This document shows, piece by piece, positions 1 to 11,309 of a stretch of 64,000 nucleotides of DNA (the first letter of the stretch is position 1; each line of letters begins with the position of its first letter). The position numbers and the translations under genes are program-made. The stretch is from Diploptera punctata (taxonomy: Eukaryota > Arthropoda > Insecta > Blattodea > Blaberidae), in NCBI GenBank assembly GCA_030220185.1, contig JASPKZ010004953.1, forward strand, positions 1-64,000. Direction: 5' to 3'. The notes under the pieces were generated by a model. That model was given only the letters and a program-made list of their open reading frames with translations, had not been told where the DNA came from and made no database searches.

Positions 1-768
1 CTCAATCTTGTACATTACAACAACCGACAGGTCAGGCAGACCTCAACTTGTGACTTACAAAACCTACAGGTCAGGCAGACCTCAATCTTGTGACTACAAT
101 AACCTACAGGTCAGGCAGACCTCATAGTGTAGACTACAACTAACCTACGGTCAGGACAGACCTCATCTTGTGCTTACTAAACCACAGGTCAGCAACCTCA
201 ATCTTAGACGTACAACTAAACCAAGGCAGACAGACCTCAATCTTGAGATTACAACTAAACTACAGGCAGGCAGACCTCATCTTGTAGACTTACAACTAAC
301 CTACAGGTAAGACAGACCTCAATCTTGTAGACTTACAACTAACCTACAGGTCAGGCAGACCTCGAATCTTGTAGACTTACAACTAACCTACATGTCAGGC
401 AGACCTCAATCTTGTAACTTTACAACAAACCTACATCAGGCAGACCTCAATCTTGTAGCTTACAACTAACCTACAGGTCAGACAGACCTCAATCTTGTAG
501 ACTATCAACTAACCTACAGGTCAGGCAGACCTCAATCTTGTAGAACTTACAACTAACCTACAGGTCAGGCCAGACCTCAATCTTGTAGACTACAACTACC
601 TACAGGTCAGGCAGACCTCAATCTTGTAGACTTACAACTAACCTACAGGTCAGGCAGCCTCAATCTTGTAGACTACAACTAACCTACAGGTCAGGCAGAA
701 CCTCAATCTGTAGACTTACAAATAACCTACAGGTCAGGCAGACCTCAATCTTGTAGACTTACAACTAG
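1..768. repeat. 43-bp tandem repeat array, about 18 copies
   Basis: The unit begins CTCAATCTTGTAGACTTACA and ends CAGGTCAGGCAGAC, 43 bases in the best copies. About 18 copies run head to tail from the window edge. Copies on the left carry many one-base insertions and deletions, copies on the right are nearly uniform. The array abuts an RTE1 3' end. No coding capacity is visible. Confidence 0.95.
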
Positions 769-838
769 CTCACTGGCACTATCGAACCATAGGTTCATGG
801 CCGTGCAGATATAAGCTCTCCCTATAGTGTTCCAATTG
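769..838 (-). mobile_element. RTE1 non-LTR 3' end fragment
   Basis: The stretch beginning GCTCACTGGCACTATCGAAC is the reverse complement of the 3' end of RTE1, best seen at 17557-18345. Only the last 70 bases remain, next to the tandem array. Confidence 0.7.
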
Positions 839-875
839 TGGATACAATTATCCACACAAATGTTTACCAGTATTA

Positions 876-1086
876 ACCTGACAAAGAGAACTTAAAATCT
901 AGTTTGACTGGATTCGCTACTTATTGTAGCTACCCAAATCCTCACGATGCTGGGTGGGCACCGGTCCATACTGGTCAAAATTCCTGAGAAAATTTGTTCA
1001 CCCATAGGTACTTGAAAACAGCGCAAGTACCGTAGCTCTGTGCCAAGGCAATCTTGCCTCAACCACTCAGCTACGGCACGGGACAT
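876..1086 (-). mobile_element. SINE-A copy 1 (tRNA-headed)
   Basis: On the minus strand a tRNA-like head (CCGTAGCTGAGTGGTTGAGG) is followed by the body containing GGTGCCCACCCAGCAT and GTAGCTACAATAAGTAGC. Both parts recur at 22379-22728 and 45625-45969. It is flanked by a target sequence of about 28 bases, AACCTGAAAAAGAAACTTAA and onward, that occurs three times here. Confidence 0.8.
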
Positions 1087-1109
1087 TAAACCTGAAAAAG
1101 AAACTTAAA

Positions 1110-1330
1110 ATCTAGTTCTGTTGAAATAGGTTATCTCAACCTGGAGTCGCTACTTATTGTAGCTACCCAAATTCCTCATGATGCTGGGTGGGCACCGGTC
1201 CATACTGGCTGAAATTCCATGAGAAAATATCCTCACCCATGGGGATTTATACCAGCACAAGTACCGTTTTTCCGTAGCTCTGTGCCAAGGCATCTTGCCT
1301 TAACGACTCAGCTTACGGGTACATGACTTT
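1110..1330 (-). mobile_element. SINE-A copy 2, in tandem with copy 1
   Basis: Same family and orientation as the preceding copy, with the GATGCTGGGTGGGCACCGGT block and a degenerate tRNA-like head at the right end. Together the two copies form a SINE-target-SINE-target arrangement. Confidence 0.8.
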
Positions 1331-1798
1331 AACCTGAAAAAGAAACTTAATATCTAATTTTCGCTGCAATCGGAGGACTGATAACCATTCTGCCTATGTT
1401 CAGGTTAAAGTACCAGTTCAGTGGTAAAATCTTCTTCTTCTTCCTACCTTTTACCCTCCCTCGAAGCCACTTGGTGTAATCCCTGCTTGTGTGTTTTTTT
1501 CACTTTTAATATGATGTCAGCTGCGATGTGCAGCAGGTGTGGCAGCTAATATAGTGTAACCGCACCTGCAAAAAATTAGCAGCACTAAATATGTTCTCGA
1601 CCTTAACTACTAGATTATCAACCCCTGCTTCATCCAATCTAACAAATATAAATATATTTGCTATGTGTATGTTATATGATCAGTTTCTTACTCTAGACAT
1701 TTCAACATGATCAATGTCACATCAAATGAAGAAATTATCTAGTGTATTATTTAAACTAGTTAAAAAATAACATCTTCATCAATAAGTTGACCGGAACA
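1331..1798. other. no feature recognised
   Basis: AT-rich sequence without a convincing ORF or a repeat shared elsewhere in the window. Confidence 0.5.
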
Positions 1799-1809
1799 TA
1801 AATCTACAA

Positions 1810-2057
1810 TTTTGTTGAGTTGTTTCTTGACTCACCTCATACTTCTTAACTCCCTTGCAGACTCGAGTTTCTTTCACTGCATTTGTGACATTCTCAATGC
1901 TATATCACGTTCACAACTTGTGCATTGAGAATGTCACAAATGAAGTGAAGAAACTCGAGTCTGCAAGGGAGTTAAGAAGTATGAGGTGAGTCAAGAAACA
2001 ACCCAAACAAAATTAAACTAAACCTCATAGTGTTATTTCACTACCTACATAACTTAA
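1810..2057 (+). mobile_element. PLE-G type foldback with 11-bp TSD
   Basis: Two arms of about 95 bases (1810-1902 and 1920-2013) are near-perfect inverted copies, followed by an unpaired tail ending AAACCTCATAGTGTTA, the 3' terminus shared by all PLE elements here. TAAATCTACAA flanks it at 1799-1809 and 2058-2068. The right arm holds GAAACTCGAGTC, the 3' half of a hammerhead-like core; the CUGANGA box is degenerate. 248 bases, non-coding. Confidence 0.8.
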
Positions 2058-2107
2058 TAAATCTACAAATTGAATTAGATATGTTAATTATGAAAAATAT
2101 TATGTTT

Positions 2108-2796
2108 TGTAACTTTAATAGTGGCAACACTGCTGTAGAAATGTTAGGCGGATGGAACCTAATGATGTCGTTGGTAGCATAGGTTAGTTACATAGCACCT
2201 TACCCCCAGAACATTTAAAGTATCCATCCCCATATCATGTGCATGTGAACTGGCAAGATGAAGAGAATCTCGTGATAGCTGGTGATATCTAATGTAATGT
2301 TGTCATAATATTTTCAAAACAGGAAACAACCAGAGTTGGATGAAGATTAAATATGCTGGAGACCATACATCATGGCAGTGTCATCAAGGTCTTCAAGAAG
2401 GTTTATAGGGAATCTACATTGCCTTACAGAACAGGTGGCACAGTGGGTAAAAAGCAACATACCATGACACACTGTTCTGTAAGGCAATTCAGATTCCCCG
2501 CAAAGCCTCCTGACGACCTTGATGACACTGCCGTGCCTGTATGAATTGTGGCACATTCAATCCTTATCCAACTCTTTTTTTCCTGTTTGAAAAAACATTG
2601 TGGACAACACTTCATTAGACCAGCTAACACGATGCTCTGTTCTTTTTGCCAACCTCACATGTCGTGTAATGTGGGAAAGGAGAGTTATATATGTTCTGAA
2701 ATAAGGTAGGTATGTAACTGGTGTATGCAATCGACGACATCAGTAGGTTCCATTACATGACATCTCTACAGCAGTATTGCCACTATTAAAGTACCT
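2108..2796. repeat. large imperfect foldback, about 690 bp
   Basis: ACTTTAATAGTGGCAACACT near the left end pairs with AGTATTGCCACTATTAAAGT near the right end, and the inner arms CAGTGTCATCAAGGTC and GACCTTGATGACACTG pair as well. Short ORFs on both strands inside it are mirror images of each other, not genes. It could be an inverted PLE copy or another foldback element; the PLE terminus is not visible. Confidence 0.75.
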
Positions 2797-2799
2797 ACC

Positions 2800-4767
2800 C
2801 TCATAAGTGAAAATTTCTCACTTATGAATTATTTGTCACTTTTGAAGACAAAAGTAATATTATAAAATACATAGCACAATGCTAGGTAGAAGCAACATAG
2901 CTATGTTATATTTTGAAGTTTTGATACTTCTCAAATAAAGAAGCTAACTCCAAAGATCCAAAATTAACTGAAATAAATTGCTGTCACTGGCTAACAGAAG
3001 ACAGTATATTGAGTCACATAGGTTAGTGTGATGCAGTCTTTCAACCTTAGTTTTAGTTTTCTTAATTGCTACTTGTCATTAAGTAGCTAATATAAATCCA
3101 TGACATATCATCGTAAAAGCTGTTTAGAAATGTGGGTTTGATTCTAAATAAAACATTGCTTATGATCCTCCAATCTTTTAGAATAAAATAGGGAATTTTC
3201 ATGGAGGATTTGTTGATAATCTGGTATGTTAAGGTCTAAGGTTTCAATAATTTAGCTTACTTTTCCTCTTCTCTGTAAATTCACAGCTAAAAATACAAAA
3301 TTTAAAAACATGTTTGGAAATGAATGTTTTCAAATAAGCCTTCTACAGGCCAAAATTATTGTAACTAGAAAGAAAATTTTGCATGTGAACTGGGATTTCA
3401 ACCCAAAATCTCCAGCTCTACTCACTAGTGCTCTACCACTGAGCTACCTTCTGGAGCAAGCACAAATTGCTCTCTCTTTAATCCCCAAGTCCCTGTAAGT
3501 AGTGAGTGTTCAGAAGACTTTATGAGAAAGCTTCTAAGAGCTTGAGCTTCAACTGTAAGAAGCCCTTATGGGGTTTCACTGAAAAAAGCATCAGTTAACT
3601 ATATATTTTATATGGAAATTAATGTTTTAGAAAATCCATCTTTAGGATATGGTTAAACTGAAAAAAATTCAAACAGAGAGTTGAATTGCAAAATGGATAA
3701 TATCATTGAGAAAGATGCTCACAGCCTTGCAGTTCCTAGTTCTGAGTCAAACTCAGAATCAAGCAACGACAGACCAAAGTAAGCATCTTCCTCTATGGTA
3801 CATCCCCAGCTGTGGCTACACTTCAATAAAGTACACTTTAAGAGGGAAAATAAGCTTTTTGATTTTTTGGATGAAGTCACCAATGGAATGATTAAAAATT
3901 TATTAAATCAACGTTGAAGATACAAACTTTAAGTGTTAGTATCTACATTTGTTATTCTACGCGCTTGCGAAAACTTGCATCTTCAAACCATTTTTATTAC
4001 AAACTAAAAAATTCTACCATCCCATTAGCAAAATATTACTTTTCTTTATATTTTATTCATTTTTAATCTCTTCAAAATAAAGCATTTCGAAGAGACAACA
4101 TTTAATTCAAAAAAATCCAATTTCATGTGAGCTGAAAAGCAAGACAAAATTAGTAAATGACAAAATACACTCTTACATCTAGTTGTACCCTTAAACACTG
4201 GAGGCCTGAAAAAATGAATTTTTCAAACCTCTTTTTCAACTCTTAAGATTAGATAAAAAATAAATGTTGATCAGATAGAAGTCCACCATGAAAAATGGTT
4301 GAACCACAGAAAGGAGAATGCTATGGTAATCACTGAATTATAAAACTAACAGGATGTAGAAAGAAAGAGGACAGACCAAACAGACCAATGTCACTTTGAC
4401 AGAGAGAGGACTGGGCTTAACCCAGAAATATTGATGACAAAGTTTACGAGGAAGTTAATGGACCAGGTTGCATTTCTATTGGCCCCAAAGTTAGGTCGGA
4501 AAATAATTCAAACCCTAACACATCAAATTGATACAAACTAATTTAAAAAATTCAAGTCAAAACAAATAATACTTATCTTTTCAAATCTTCGGACCGAATC
4601 AAACTGTCGGCTGCAGTCAAATCATCTGAAAAATTAAACAAAATTAAGTAAGTAAAGATTTGTTTTTAAAAATAATTATTTATTAAGATGAAAGTTGGTG
4701 ATTCTATGCCACCATCCTACAAGTTCAAAGATAAAAGAAAAGAAAAAACACACATTTATTGTTGCAA
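2800..4767. other. no gene recognised; one tRNA-like patch
   Basis: AT-rich non-coding sequence. At about 3385-3452 the minus strand reads like a worn tRNA (GGTAGCTCAGTGGTAGAGC), probably a SINE head. The remainder has only short unsupported ORFs. Confidence 0.5.
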
Positions 4768-4781
4768 TATGTGAATAATTA

Positions 4782-5147
4782 TCAAAGCGAAATGAATAGA
4801 CAAGATGAATGGAGAAGACTACATAACAAGTGAACTACATAGTCTTTATAGAAAGTCAGATATAATAAGAACAGTTAAAGTCTCATAGACTGCAATGGGC
4901 AGGACATATGGCCGTATGGGGAATGAAAGATGTGCATGGAAGCTTCTTGTAAGAAAATCAGAGGGAAAACGCCCAGTTGGTAGGCCAAGAATGAGGTGGG
5001 AGAATAACATTAACTACAATTTGAGGGAAGTAGATTATACAGGGAATGATTGGAAAGCATTAGCTCAGGATAGGGATGTATGGAGAGCTTATGTCTGCGC
5101 GGCCATGAACCTATGGGTTCGATAGTGCCAGTGAGTAAGTAAGTAAG
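4782..5147 (+). mobile_element. RTE1 copy, 5'-truncated, 14-bp TSD
   Basis: It encodes the C-terminal tail of the RTE1 polyprotein (GKRPVGRPRMRWENNINY) and ends in GTAAGTAAGTAAG repeats. TATGTGAATAATTA occurs at 4768-4781 and 5148-5161. Truncated 5' ends and short tandem repeats at the 3' end fit target-primed reverse transcription of an RTE-type LINE. Confidence 0.88.
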
Positions 5148-5338
5148 TATGTGAATAATTACATGATAGAAAATATATTACGTTGATTTTTTCTAAAAAA
5201 GTGAGATATGCCTTAAAATGAAGTGAGAAGTTGAGCTTAAACTAACCTAAAATCACCATATTAGCAATGCAAAATATGTGTTAGTCATTGCTCAGACAGT
5301 GAAGTAAAAATATCACAACCACTAACAAACAAGTGTAC

Positions 5339-5480
5339 TTACTTACTTACTCACTGGCACTATTGAACCCATAGGGGTTTTGCCGCACAGACATAAACTC
5401 TCCATACATCCCTATCCTGAGCTAATGCTTTCCAATAATTCCCTGTATAATCTACTTCCCTCAAATCATAGTTAATGTTA
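5339..5480 (-). mobile_element. RTE1 3' end, 142 bp, 15-bp TSD
   Basis: Reverse-oriented RTE1 terminus starting with CTTACTTACTTACTCACTGG. AACAAACAAGTGTAC is duplicated exactly at 5324-5338 and 5481-5495. Confidence 0.9.
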
Positions 5481-5495
5481 AACAAACAAGTGTAC

Positions 5496-5744
5496 ACTAA
5501 AACTAATCTGTTATACTACCTCACTCTAACTTGTCCATTTTCTCACCCCAACTTGCCCACTAATGTAAGTGGACTGCTGGATAGAATCCCCTTATATGTG
5601 AGTAAACATGTTGGCAATTGGCTCTAGCAGGGAACATATGTTATCACCTGGATAACATGATGCTTGTTCTCCAACCAAATATCACAGTGGCATGGAATAG
5701 CTGTTCCATATTTTTAATCAGGAATGTATTTCTGTATTGAATAA
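5496..5744. other. no feature recognised
   Basis: No ORF, repeat or regulatory signal that I can support. Confidence 0.5.
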
Positions 5745-6156
5745 GACTAGAAAAGAAACTATTTTGAAGTTTTACGAAGTTTTGGCAGTTCCATCTCTTA
5801 TCTATGGATGTGAAACCTGGACATTAACAAAGGCAGATAGTAAACAAATAGAGGCTGCTGAAATGAAGATGTTGAGAGCAATAGCAAAGAACCGATAAAA
5901 AGAAAAAACGAAGATATAAGAACAGAACTTAATATATTTAATCTCTGTGAAAGAATAAGATATTATCAAAATGCTTATCTTCAGCACGTATTATGAATGA
6001 ATGAACAGCGCATACCAAGAAGAATGTATAATTATAAACCAAAAGGGAGAAGAATGTTGGGAAGAGCATAGAAGAGATGGAAGGACCAATTCGACCTATA
6101 ATGAGATCGGAACAGGCCATTGGGCTTAATCCTTGTTGTTGATGATGATGATGAAT
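5745..6156 (+). pseudogene. RTE4 reverse transcriptase C-terminus, decayed
   Basis: In shifting + strand frames it encodes PSLIYGCETWTLTKADSKQI and, further on, PRRMYNYKPKGRRMLGRA, matching the region after the catalytic domain of RTE-type reverse transcriptases (compare 33982-35083). It ends in GATGATGATGATG, the likely 3' tail. Several frameshifts and stops are present. Confidence 0.7.
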
Positions 6157-6399
6157 GTATTTCTACCATGGAGATGTTGTATAGACAAGCTTTAGAAATG
6201 TGGAGGTGTGTTTTTTTCTTTACGAACCCCCTGCAAATCAGTTTGTTTGCTTAGAGTGAGGTGAGGGGATATATTGCTTGCTTTCATGTCTCCTGTCACT
6301 GGCGAACTGCCAGCTCATAAGGAATCTTGGCGGAACTGGATGAGTTAATCTAAAACTTCAAGATTTTGATTTGTTACATTGAGAGCACGTACAACGATA

Positions 6400-6768
6400 G
6401 AATAAATATTGTTTTCAGTTTTATTACAATATTATTCCTGTGGGGGACCTTGTAACCCCTATCGGACACATCCCCTGGGTGGCAGATGGGGGATTCCACC
6501 AGTTATGGTGGGGTGGTCGAATAGCTATGGTAATAAGGACCCATGGACCAACAAGGAGCCCAGTTCCTGGGGGCTTAAAAATGCTGGGACACCCTCTCTC
6601 CAGGATTATAAATATGGAGGGCCCATGCCCGGAGTAACAAGGGTGAAGACTCCAATGGTCTAGTCAGAGCGGAAGGAGCATCCCTTCATATAGGGCTAAA
6701 TGGTTTAAGCCATAAGACGGCAGCCCTGTCACCATTTACTCCACAAGAGGCTGGTTACCTCTTTGGTG
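6400..6768 (+). other. GC-rich repeat-like block, possible LINE 5' leader
   Basis: This block (GGTGGCAGATGGGGGATTCC, then GGAGTAACAAGGGTGAAGAC and AAGACGGCAGCCCTGTCACC) differs in composition from its surroundings. It reminds me of the 5' leader in front of RTE-type ORFs in arthropods. The remains of RTE4 resume at 7320 after the RTE1 insertion, so it may be an internally deleted RTE copy. Overlapping ORFs of 84 and 65 codons are not supported as genes. Confidence 0.35.
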
Positions 6769-6777
6769 TAATAATTA

Positions 6778-7310
6778 ACTAACTAACTAACTCACTGGCA
6801 CTATCGAACCCAGAGGTTCATGGCCGCACGGACATAAGCTCTCTATACATCCCTATCCTGAGCTAATGTTTTCCAATCATCCCCTGTATAATCTACTTCC
6901 CTCAAATCATAGTTAATGTTATTCTCCCACCTCATTCTTGGTCTACCAACTGGGCGTTTTCCCTCTGGTTTTCCTACAACAACATTCCATCACCTATTTC
7001 ATTCCCCATTCATGCCACATGTCCTGCCCATTGCAGTCTATGAGACTTAACTGTTCTCAATATATCTGGCTTCCTATAAAGACCATGTAATTCATTGTTT
7101 TGTAGTCTTCTCCATTCACCTGTCTGTTCATCTCTCTTTGTCCAAAAATTTTCCTAAGAACTTTATTCTCAAATACTTGTAATCTCCTTTCTTCCCTTAA
7201 AGAGTCCATGTTTCGCATCCATATAATATAATTGGTAGAACAATAGTTTTATATATTTTCGGTTTAACGTTTTTTGAAAGGATTTGGGAGTCAAGAGTTT
7301 CTGCAATGCA
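6778..7310 (-). mobile_element. RTE1 copy inserted in an older element
   Basis: Reverse orientation, tail AACTAACTAACTCACTGGCA at the left. It extends through the region encoding GKRPVGRPRMRWE and ETWTL on the minus strand, with frame breaks. TAATAATTA flanks it at 6769-6777 and 7311-7319. Confidence 0.85.
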
Positions 7311-7319
7311 TAATAATTA

Positions 7320-7386
7320 CTCGAAGTATTCACAATGAGCACAAAATTGGACCACATAAGAAATGAAGAAATAAGAAGTGAATTAG
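7320..7386 (+). pseudogene. RTE4 C-terminal fragment, left part
   Basis: The + strand resembles the RTE4 copy at 5870-5960. It is cut at 7399 by an insertion and resumes at 7975. Confidence 0.5.
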
Positions 7387-7399
7387 AAATATATTCAAT

Positions 7400-7961
7400 C
7401 ATCATCATCATCCTGCCAGGTATTAGTCCTAGAAGAACTGTTACGGCCTGAGAAAGCGGTTTTCGTGCCATCTTTTCATAGGTCAACCAAGTGACCGTTT
7501 CCCATTTGGACAGTAGTTCATTATTGCCTTGGGGATCCTGGATCTAGCCATTCTTGAGACATGTTCCTTCCAGTTTAGCTGATATCTGGAGATGTAGTCC
7601 AGTATTGGTGACACATTATGTTCTTGAAGGATAAATTTTCTTTTTTCCATTCATTAGCCTTATTCGTCCGTAAGTCGTCATCATGGTGATCCGTCTGGCT
7701 TTTCCTTTTATCAGGCTTGAAAGCAATAGAATGTCCCACCAACTAGTTGCTAGCAAGGAGGTGGTAAGTCCAGCGATGGGGTTGCCATCTTTAAGCATCT
7801 GGACCTGCTTCAATACTGCATTTACTCAGTATTAGTTGGAATGGTTACACCACCATGACTCGGTCCCCAGAACCTCGTTTGTTAAAACAGGTTGCACCAT
7901 GAGAAGGTGAGGTTGAGAATTGAGTAGGAGATGTTATATGAGACACTTCACTACTCCTTGC
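7400..7961 (-). mobile_element. 562-bp insertion with ATC tail and X-like body, 13-bp TSD
   Basis: AAATATATTCAAT is repeated exactly at 7387-7399 and 7962-7974. The left end is CATCATCATCATC, a GAT-type 3' tail on the minus strand. The interior at 7690-7815 resembles, on the + strand, the start of element X (39146-39500), for example GCGATGGGGTTGCCATCTTT. Tail and body are thus inverted relative to the 39-kb copy, as at 56.5 kb. Confidence 0.7.
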
Positions 7962-7974
7962 AAATATATTCAAT

Positions 7975-8175
7975 AAATGATATAATTCAATAACACAGCG
8001 TCGACTGTGAACAGCATGTCCAGAGAATGGAAGAAACAAGATTGCCCAAGATAGCATATCATTATAAACCAAAGGGATTAAGGGATGTAGAAAGACCTAG
8101 GAAGAGAGGGAAGGAATCATTATGAATTTGGAACAGGCAAATCGCCTAAACCCTGAAGTGAAGAAGAAGAAATTA
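7975..8175 (+). pseudogene. RTE4 3' end, right part
   Basis: Continuation of the RTE4 copy after the insertion, ending GAACAGGCAAATCGCCTAAA followed by AAGAAGAAG-type repeats. Confidence 0.6.
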
Positions 8176-8354
8176 TTATTATTAGTTTTATTTTGGCTTT
8201 ACTTTAGATTAGGTCATTCTATGATTTTCCATACAAATTTCTTATGTCACTGTTGCACTACATACTTTTGCCATTTTTAACAACATTTCATATTATTTTA
8301 AACATTTTGCAACAATTCTTATAACATATTTTACAATTATTAATTACTTAACGA

Positions 8355-8607
8355 ATAAGTGAATTCGGAGTCATCTTTCCTCATAACTTCTATTTGAATT
8401 AGTTTCAGTATATCATGTACTCGTATACCACTGTCAGCTTTTCCAGACAGTTGAAATTTACGTTGTAGGAAAAACAGTCTGAAAAAGCTGACAATGGTAT
8501 ACATGATACATGAAAACTAATTCAAATAGAACACAACAAGTTATGAGGTAAGATGACTCTGATTCACCTTATTTATTAAGATGAACCTCGATGTTAATTC
8601 CTAATGT
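8355..8607 (+). mobile_element. PLE-like foldback
   Basis: Arms around 8390-8455 and 8475-8550 pair (CTATTTGAATTAGTTTCAGT with the complementary stretch near 8510). The tail AACCTCGATGTTAATTCC resembles the PLE terminus. No coding sequence. Confidence 0.6.
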
Positions 8608-8616
8608 AATTTATGG

Positions 8617-9157
8617 AAAAACTGCATTTAAACTAGCATGAAATATTTTCAAAGTACTATAGAACAACAGTGCGCATGCGCCAGAGTTTATAGAACCAAC
8701 GATAACCCACAATCAAACCACATATCGATTATCATCCTCGATTACTATCCGTCGTTATGAAATTTAAATGACCAATATTTGCAATAAATCCCCAAATCTA
8801 TATTAAAAAAATATTAATAATATTAAAATTACCAAACATTTATTAAAAATGGGTTTACACTTACTTATCACTCCTTAACGCTGATCCAACCAGCGATAAC
8901 CCAAAACAGCGATAGAAAAATCATAGACTAAGTAATATACTCTGTGGAGAAAATAGCAGTTAGCATCACAATATTGTCTAACAGAGTCATAATATTGTGA
9001 TTTGCATATTTGAATAAATACTTCAAAATTGTCTAATAATGTTATAACATTGTTTGAAAAAGTTTAAAATATTAAATAATGTTAGTAAATACAAAAGAAG
9101 AGCTATAGTTTACACCAATATAACTGAAAAATCAAGCGCTAGTAAAAGTGCAGTTGA
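8617..9157. mobile_element. non-autonomous TIR element, about 540 bp
   Basis: The ends are inverted and similar: AACTGCATTTAAACTAGC on the left and, as reverse complement, AACTGCACTTTTACTAGCG on the right. Relatives lie at 32776-33320 and, half-length and inverted, at 12250-12490. No coding capacity, so it is probably a MITE-like deletion derivative of an unknown DNA transposon. No clear TSD was found. Confidence 0.65.
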
Positions 9158-10540
9158 GCCCTAATTTTAAAAATGGTATAGTTGAACTTGCAGCCAGTTT
9201 AGGCAAGAGCTGCCACTCTTATATATTTCAATATTTCTGTAAAATGGTGAATATGTAGAAGTGGGTGCTGGTAATGAAATACCAACCCAGTATTTGCCTT
9301 GAAGGCTTCGGAAAAATCAGGAAAGAATTCAAGTAGGTTGGCCGTAACCGTGGTTTGAACCTGGAACCTCCCATATAAGTCTCAAACAATTAAGTCAACT
9401 CGATCGAAAATTGATACATTAATTTTAATAAATAATATTCCAATACTAAAATCTACTTGAATTTATATTTAAATCCACGTATATGGAAATTAAAACTGAA
9501 ATTCTTCAAATAATATACTTTTCTGAATTTAATTTTGTACAAGTTGCAATCAGTTCTATGCACTCAACAGTTTTCCCTAAATTATGAAATTTATGTAAAA
9601 CCAATTAGCTATAAAATATTTGCATAATTTATTATCGAAAGCCCTACTTACGCAATTTATATTTATAATAATTATTATTAAATAAACAAGTTAACACATA
9701 CCGCGTAAAATTCTTGCACTTCATTGCTTCAATCAATCATCCCGGGCGCCCTTCCTAAATGAGCTCTCTAATTGGTTAATAATGGAAGAGGTCATTGACT
9801 TCAAGTTGATTTTCCCGCTTTGTATATGTGGTGCATTCTGATTGGTCAACTCAAACTAGAGTAATCCTATGGATGTAGATGATTGACCGCCATATTAACT
9901 GTTTGAAAAAACGAAGACAAAAAAAAATGTGCACGGCTTTTAGCCGTTTTACAACTAAATAATATATATTTATTATTTCAAGTTTGATATATCTAATAAT
10001 TTCATCAAAGATCTTCAGATATTCCGAAGTAGCGATAACCCACGAAGATATTCCACTACATTTGCTAACGTATATCTTATCTGGCTTCTGATTGGCTGAA
10101 ATAGGGAGTCCTACTGTACCACTGTAATTCCTTTTTCAAATCTGATACTAGCTAAGACAATCACGGGAAAGCTTTAAAAAGGGAATAAAACATGTTCTAA
10201 CACTCTTTTATGAGAGGAATGATGCTTTCACATAGCTTCCGAACATTACTCTAACAGATTGTAAGCAGATACAAAATTGCATACTTACACTTCGAAAGAT
10301 TAAAAAAGACAAACCTAATGATAATTATTAAAAATGATACGCACACTTACTAAAATAATATTCAAGGAATAAAATACTTATTTTAATTGAGTTCAGTAAA
10401 AAATAATAGGGACATTTCAATACTCACCGGAGACGAAACGAATTGACGTCCGTTCAACCCGGTGTCTGATCACAAAATGACAATGGAAGGTCATAAATAA
10501 CGACCAATCAGATATCGCCACCGCGAATCTCATATTATTA
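9158..10540. other. no gene recognised
   Basis: Intergenic sequence. A degenerate tRNA-like B box occurs near 9350 on the minus strand (GGTTCCAGGTTCAAACC). GCGATAACCCA at 10033 echoes motifs in the TIR element, so part may be older copies of that family. Confidence 0.4.
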
Positions 10541-11257
10541 CATTTATTTTATTTTATTAAAAATAATAATAATATTTTAAAAAAATATATAAATAATAAT
10601 TTTAATTACTTATACTAATATTTATTTTCACAATTTAACAAAAATAATAGTTATAATTGAAATTAATGAGGAGCAATGTATGCATTGTATTACGTTCTGC
10701 CATTTTTTTATAAAATGATAAACTTATGTTAAAATATTTCATAATTATGTTTTTTCTTTCTCTCTATTCATATAATTACGTTTTTTACTAAATTTTATGA
10801 AATAAATTATTTTCAAAGTATATTTACAGATGATTTTTAACTTAAATAAATGATTAATTAAAAATGATTATCCATATTTTCGATATTTCCAAATCCCAAA
10901 ATTTATTGATATATTATTATAAATTACATATAATTGGAATAAATTGCACAAAAAGGAATTAAATTATGTAAAATTTAATAAAAAACTAGAGATTGCAAAT
11001 TAGGATATTTTTTATGATGTTATTCAAATTTCATAAAATTTACTTTTAGGAACAAGTAAATGTCCCAAATAAAACTTTATTCCAGAAACTGTCGGAAATT
11101 ACATTATAGCTAGGGTTTAAAAGGAAAGAAGAATATCTAGTTTTATGGGAAATGATTCTAATTTTAAACTTTTTTTTAAATTTTGTATATTTAATTTCAT
11201 GATGAAGGTATGCAATTTAATTTATAAACTTCGATTAGATGCCCTATTATTTAGGAA

Positions 11258-11260
<3 letters not shown>
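10541..11260. other. very AT-rich spacer
   Basis: Dominated by A and T runs, with no ORF and no recognisable repeat. Confidence 0.6.

Positions 11261-11261
<1 letters not shown>

Positions 11262-11304
<43 letters not shown>
11262..11304. repeat. AT dinucleotide microsatellite
   Basis: An almost pure AT repeat of about 20 units, interrupted once near its end. Confidence 0.95.

Positions 11305-11309
<5 letters not shown>

Noticed and set aside
2347..2630. Three overlapping ORFs near 2.4 kb
   Set aside because: Mirror-image translations of a foldback.
6409..6663. 84-codon ORF in a GC-rich block
   Set aside because: Two frames are open at once because of base composition. There is no known domain and the block looks like a repeat leader.
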